From assembly GCF_029873635.1 (NCBI RefSeq), contig NC_080423.1:99258397-99322396 (forward strand): a stretch of 64,000 nucleotides of DNA. Direction: 5' to 3'. Made by a program: the position numbers and the translations under genes. Below, piece after piece: positions 59,182 through 64,000 of the stretch; the first letter of the stretch is position 1; each line of letters begins with the position of its first letter. The DNA is from Malania oleifera. Taxonomy: Eukaryota > Streptophyta > Magnoliopsida > Santalales > Ximeniaceae. Under the pieces are notes generated by a model. It saw nothing but the letters and a program-made list of their open reading frames with translations, was not told the origin of the DNA and did not search any database.

Positions 59182-60094
59182 TGTAATGACCTGAGGAATA
59201 ATAGTATTTAAATAATAAAGAGAGGAAAATGGAATAGTAAAGGGGGCAGCAGACTTTGGGCTCGTCGATGAGGGTGTGCTTCGTCGACGAGTAGATACCA
59301 AGAGGATATCTGGGTGACTTTGAATTTCATCGATGAGGGGGAAAATTCGTCGACGAGTTGTCTTCTTGAACTCATTGACGAGGTGACGTGGTTCATCGAC
59401 GAAGGCCAGTGTATAAATAGTCGTCGGATCCGTTAGTCGTCGGATTTTTAGTATAAACTTGGATTTTTAGTGAAATTCTCAGCAAAATCTTTTCTCTCTC
59501 TCTCCTCGACGATTTCTCTCCCTTCTCTCTTCTATTCTGGCTCCATTAGTTGTCGGATCGATGATCTGAGGCCACCACGACGCTCATGAGAAAGTTCTCT
59601 CTAAGTCTGCTGGAGTTGATCGTTGGTGGGACAAAATTGAATTTCATCCCAAATTCAGGGTAAGGTTTTTTATGCAATATTTGACTTTCCAGCAGTTGTA
59701 TGAAATGTAGTAGTTGAAGAAATTGTGATATTTTGTTTTGGTAAATATTATTTTCAGGGTATTGAGTGGGGAACCCTGTGGGTGTAGGACCCGTCACAGT
59801 AGGAGATTTTAACAAGAATCAGGTAAGAGAAATATGCTATGCCAGGCAATTTTATTATGATTCAGTACAAATCATATGTTTTTAGCAAATTATTATTCAG
59901 AGCATATATACAGTTTTCAGAGCCTGTTAATATTGATATTTAGTTGTGTGGCCTGAGTTTAATATTATATCAGTACATGGTTTATATAATTTTCAAAATA
60001 ACATAATTTATAGTATACGTGCATAAACTTGTATTTTACAGTATTTTCAAAATACTATGTTATACAAACCTTAGAACCATAACAATCAGCTACT
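59182..60094 (+). mobile_element. Partial Tekay-type LTR (5' part)
   Basis: It starts TGTAATGACCTGAGG, nearly the start of the LTR at 13640. About six GTCGACGA-type palindromes (59260-59404), TATA box GTATAAATAG (59411-59420), CT-rich leader (59487-59530) and a GATCTGAGGCCACCACG block that parallels 14105. Ends at a CACTA terminus; the rest of the LTR is missing. Confidence 0.87.
59411..59420 (+). promoter_or_regulatory. TATA box of the partial LTR
   Basis: GTATAAATAG right after the palindrome array, the best TATA match among the Tekay-type LTRs. Confidence 0.65.
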
Positions 60095-60108
60095 CACTAC
60101 AAAAAATA

Positions 60109-60545
60109 AGGTTATTAGTGATGATTTTGAATTAGTCGTTACATCTGCCGTTACTAATACATATTAGTGACAAATTTTTCAAACTGTCACTAATAATAGA
60201 GTATTAGGATTAAAACCGTTACTAAAAACCTAAGCCCGTCACTATAAATTCTACACCGGTTCGATCAAAAATCGTCACTAAAGCCATAGTATTTGTGACG
60301 ATTTTAAATTCGTCACTAATGCTCTATTATTAGTGACGGTTTGAAAATCATCACTATTGCTCACAGGCAACTATTAGTGATGGTTTTTAAACCGTCACTA
60401 ATACTAAATTATTAGTGACGATTTGAAAACTTTTACTAAAATTCTTTAAAAATGCAAATATTAGTGACGGTTTTGAAACTTTCACTAATACTTAAATTAG
60501 ACAATTAGTAGTAACGGTTTTAAAATTGTCACTAATAATTTTAAA
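60109..60545. repeat. CACTA sub-terminal repeats in both orientations
   Basis: At least a dozen copies of TTAGTGACGGTTTT or its reverse AAACCGTCACTAAT, often in facing pairs. In CACTA elements such repeats bind the element's DNA-binding protein. Confidence 0.88.
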
Positions 60546-61555
60546 TTAATTTTTTTTCCTATTATTAGTTCCTGTAAAAATCTGTAATTACATTTTCGTA
60601 ACATTAAACCATAATTGCTAAAAAATTCATAAATTATTCAAAATTCAAATTCAAATTCAAATTTAAATAAAAATACAAATATATTATACAAATTCAAATT
60701 CAAATACAAATATATTATACAAATTCAAATTTAAATAAAAATATATTATAGAAATTCAAATTCAAATACAGAAATTTCATCTGTTTAGATAACAAAAAAA
60801 GTCAAAAGTTGCATCCATAGTGCATGGCATCCATGACGTTGTGACGGTTGCAAACCCTACAAATTAAGAAAGTAAAAAAAATTAGTATATGCTTTTTGAA
60901 AAATTTTGGTAGCATTTCTCTTGTAAATATGATATTTTCCATAGAAATATGCTCCAAACCTAGGTGTTTACAATAAACAGTTCACAATAATCCAACCAAT
61001 AATGAATTTTACGAGTGCAAAAGAGCTTCATATAATAAGCATTAAATAATGTAACGTGTTCATGCATCTCATAAAAAATATATATCAAAATATAGTTCTA
61101 TGAAAAAATAAAATGTGATGTTTATGGTTTACATGGCTTCCATAGGATTCTAAAACAACTATAATAATCAAATAATGCAAATGAATCCATGATTGATAGA
61201 ATTTTCAATTAGCATATGCAAAAGTAAATTTAGAGATGAAGTTCAAAGTTCATTTGAAGTTCACTCATTCTTTCAAAAAAGTTTTAACATTCAGCACACT
61301 ATAACCATATGAGCATATGGTATTTAACAATGATTATTTTAGGAAAAAGTCAACAAATTTTCGGCAGCATGCCACCTATAAATAGAACATTTCCTAAACC
61401 TGCAAGTCACAAAAGTATGCAATTCACAATATTTTTGCATCATACATATGCCATTTAGATTAAGACGTGCAACAACCTAAAAGTATCTATCAGCAGGCAA
61501 TACACATCACTGCATCAACCATACAGGTCATTTATTATAATACATATTTATTATA
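60546..61555. other. AT-rich part of the CACTA remnant
   Basis: It contains short repeats of AAATTCAAATTCAAAT type (60630-60770) and nothing coding that I recognise. Confidence 0.6.
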
Positions 61556-62450
61556 TCTAAGAAAGTGGAATTTGTGACGTTTAAATTGATAGGAGAGGCA
61601 AAGCGCTGGTGGAGATCAGCGTGTATGATTGAGGAGCAGAGAGCTGATCCAGTGCCAGTGTCATAGAGTCAGTTCAAGGAATTGTTCTTCGAGCGATATT
61701 TTCCTACTATCGTTCAGAGTGCAAAGGCAATGAAATTTCTACATTTGTCTCAGGGGTTGATGACGGTGACACAATATGCTACACGATTTCTTGAGTTATA
61801 CCGTTTTGCCCCATATTTAGCACCAAACGAAGAGAAAAAGGCCAGGAAGTTTGAAGAATGATTGAAGTAGAGTTTATTTGAGCAAGTTATTGGCTTTCGA
61901 ACTTAGATTTTTGTAGAGGTGGTGGATAGAGCTAATGTTATTGAGAGTGGTATGTAGAGGAGCGCTGCAGCTCAAGGTCAGAGGAAAAGGTCCGTGCCTC
62001 AAGATTTACAGGTGAGCTCTAGCAGAGGACCGTGGAGAGGGGATCGATATGGAGGTGGTCAGGGACGAATGTCGGGCCGTGGTGGTTTTCAGGGTGGTCG
62101 GGCTGCTCCTACCTATCCTAGATGTGGCCGTAGACATCTAGGTGAATGTAGGATGGGTGAGGACGTCTGCTACAGTTGTGGGAGACCCAGGCACAGATCT
62201 TGGTCGTGTCAGGGATTGACAGCTCAAGCACCAGCTCCCAGACCATACCGGGGTGGTTGTCAGGCGTCCTGTGGAAGACAACAGAGGAATACGGCACCGA
62301 TGAAAGTGTACGCGTTGACACCGGGTGACACCAATGCAATTGGAGATGTAGTTACTGGTACCCTTACTGCTTTCTCATTTATAGCTATTGTTTTATTTGA
62401 TACAGGTGCCACCCACACTTTTTTTTTCCTACGGTATATGCTAAGTTAAC
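61556..62450 (+). pseudogene. Tekay/Del-type gag and protease start, copy 3
   Basis: The reading begins inside the capsid domain at the KVEFVTFKLIGEAKRWW box (about 61565-61615). Zinc knuckles lie at about 62117-62150 (first cysteine changed: PRCGRRHLGEC) and 62167-62210 (CYSCGRPRHRSWSC). Protease follows with DTGATHT (about 62400-62420; DSGATHS in copy 2). Stops include 61664, 61859, 61868, 61904 and 61952. From 61994 to 62449 it is open. It is clearly more distant from copies 1 and 2 than these are from each other, so it is another subfamily. Confidence 0.9.
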
Positions 62451-64000
62451 GGGGTATGAGGCACGGTTGTTAGATATTGGGTTAGCTGTAACTACGCCGA
62501 CTGGGTCAGTGGTGAAATGTAGAAGGGTACTTAGGGGTTTTCCAGTAACTATTCAAGGAAAATTATTGTCAGTTGATTTGGTGATATTAGATATGCAAGG
62601 ATTTGATATAATTCTGGGTATGGACTGGTTGACAGATAATTATGCTAATATTGAATGTCATTTAAAATAAGTGATTTTCAGACCTCCAAGCGAGCCAGAA
62701 TATAGATTTCTTGGTTCGCAGGTGCATTCTTTGCCACAGCTTGCGTTAACTATTCAGGTGAGAAAATTGATCCAAAAAGCTGCCAGGGATTTGTCGCTTA
62801 CATTAAGGAATTACCGAAAGAAGAACTGAAACAAGCTGATGTCCCTGTAGTTAGAGAATTTTCAGATGTATTTCCAAAATAATTACCTGGTTTACCCCCA
62901 GACCATGAAGTAGAGTTTACAGTGGATCTTCTATAGGGGTCAGCACTAGTATCTAAAGCTCCTTATTGAATGGCCTCAGCCGAGTTAAAAGAGTTAAAAG
63001 ATCAGTTGCAAGAATTACTAGATAATAGATTTATCAGGTCCAGTAGGTCGCCCTGGGGAGTGCCAGTTTTATTTATAACGAAGAAAGATGGAACCATGAG
63101 AATGTGTATCGATTATAGGGAAATAAATAAACTGATAGTTAAAAATAAATATCCTCTTCCGAAAATCGACGATTTGTTTGATAAGCTCCAGGGGACCCAG
63201 GTTTATTCTAAAATTGACCTGCGGTCAGGTTACCATCAGGTGAAAGTGAGGGCATATGACATCTCGAAAACGGGGTTTCGTACGAGATATGGGCATTACG
63301 AGTTCTTAGTGATGCCATTTGGGTTGACTAAAGCCCCAGCGGTATTTATGGATTTAATGAACCGAGTGTTCCATCAGTACCTAAACTAGTTCGTAGTTGT
63401 ATTCATTAATGATATACTGGCCTACTTGAGAAGTTTTGAGGAGCATGAGCATCATTTGAGGCTAGTATTGCAGACATTGAGAGAGAGGAAGCTATATGCG
63501 AAGTTCAAGAAATGTGAATTCTGGCTGAAACAGGTTTCTTTTCTTGGCTATGTAATCTCTGAAACAGGTGTATCTGTTGACCTGAGTAAGATAGAGGTAG
63601 TAGTGAATTGGGTAAGGCCAGGAAATGTTCAAGAGGTTAGGAGTTTTATGGGTTTAGTAGGCTATTATCGGCGCTTCGTGGATGGTTTCTCCAATTTTTC
63701 AGGTCTATTGATGAGACTTATGAGGAAAAATGTAAGATTTGAATGGACTGATGACTGTGAGCAGAGCTTTCAGGAGTTGAAGCAGAGGTTGGTTATAGCC
63801 CTAGTATTGGCTATCCCAGCGGGAGAGGATGGGTTTGTGATATACAATGATGCATCCCTGAAGGAGCTTGGGTGCGTACTGATGCAGCACGGCAGGGTCA
63901 TTGCATATGCTTCTAGACAGCTTAAGAAATATGAGGAAAACTATCTTGTGCATGATCTAGAGTTGGCCGCAGTGGTGTACGCTCTTAAAATTTGGAGGCA
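62451..64000 (+). pseudogene. Tekay/Del-type protease end, reverse transcriptase and RNase H, copy 3 (runs off the window)
   Basis: Protease end with ILGMDWLTDN (about 62610). Reverse transcriptase from about 62970, open for 139 codons, with CIDYREINK (63104) and [12 protein letters not shown] (63291). The catalytic box again reads FIND (63402-63416). RNase H near the window end has YNDAS where YSDAS is usual. Stops at about 62668, 62880, 62935, 62968 and 63388. Integrase would lie beyond 64000. Confidence 0.92.

Larger units (their letters stand above)
60095..61555. mobile_element. CACTA-type DNA transposon, one end, truncated
   Basis: The left end reads CACTACAAAAAATAAGG, the conserved CACTA terminus. 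About 450 bp of sub-terminal repeats follow (60109-60545). The remaining 1 kb is AT-rich, has no transposase domain, and meets gypsy gag at about 61556 with no matching right terminus. The right end was probably lost in the deletion that also removed the LTR end and first part of gag of Tekay copy 3. Confidence 0.8.

Overview
The window is nuclear DNA from a flowering plant, probably a woody eudicot; the species cannot be read from the sequence. Evidence: genes with GT-AG introns, AT-rich spacers, Ty1/copia and Ty3/gypsy retrotransposons primed by initiator-Met tRNA, a Cassandra TRIM carrying 5S rRNA-like sequence, an RTE-type LINE, and plant-type monooxygenase and TMKL1 kinase sequences. No bacterial features, CRISPR arrays or canonical tRNA/rRNA genes were seen.

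Layout. 1-16705: a degenerate array of Tekay/Del-like chromovirus copies on the + strand. The first pol (1-5518) is split by a solo LTR. It is fused to a 5'-truncated LTR, itself split by another solo LTR, then a second copy (gag-PR-RT-IN-chromodomain), its 3' LTR, and further leader and LTR pieces. The array ends inside the RNase H of a minus-strand copia element (16706-about 21230). 22638-25999: FAD monooxygenase gene copy 1 (minus, five exons). 26843-30000: two Tekay-type LTRs. 32216-38822: two head-to-head solo LTRs of one family, one holding a third. 38897-42069: a minus-strand RTE LINE split by a solo LTR, then two LTR fragments to about 43700. 46019-47990: monooxygenase copy 2. 49868-50517: a decayed TMKL1-like kinase fragment. 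50769-59181: a second minus-strand copia element, repeatedly invaded by a Tekay-type solo LTR (holding a 3.3-kb solo LTR), a Cassandra TRIM and a second TRIM. 59182-61555: a partial LTR and a truncated CACTA terminus. 61556-64000: a third Tekay pol copy running off the window.

Only the two monooxygenase copies look like intact host genes. They come from a segmental duplication whose upstream edge falls at the TATA box, so they share the transcribed region but not the upstream promoter. Everything else is mobile DNA in several generations. Eight LTRs are flanked by 5-bp target duplications with no internal domain (solo LTRs), and no long element keeps two LTRs around an intact interior; the only complete LTR elements are the two miniature ones.

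The most interesting pattern is regulatory. Several unrelated LTR families carry a tandem array of short GC-centred palindromes (GTCGAC, CGGGCGCCCG or GGGCCC type), mostly just upstream of a TATA box and often a CT-rich leader. The same GTCGAC-type motif occurs in the LTR of a copia element.
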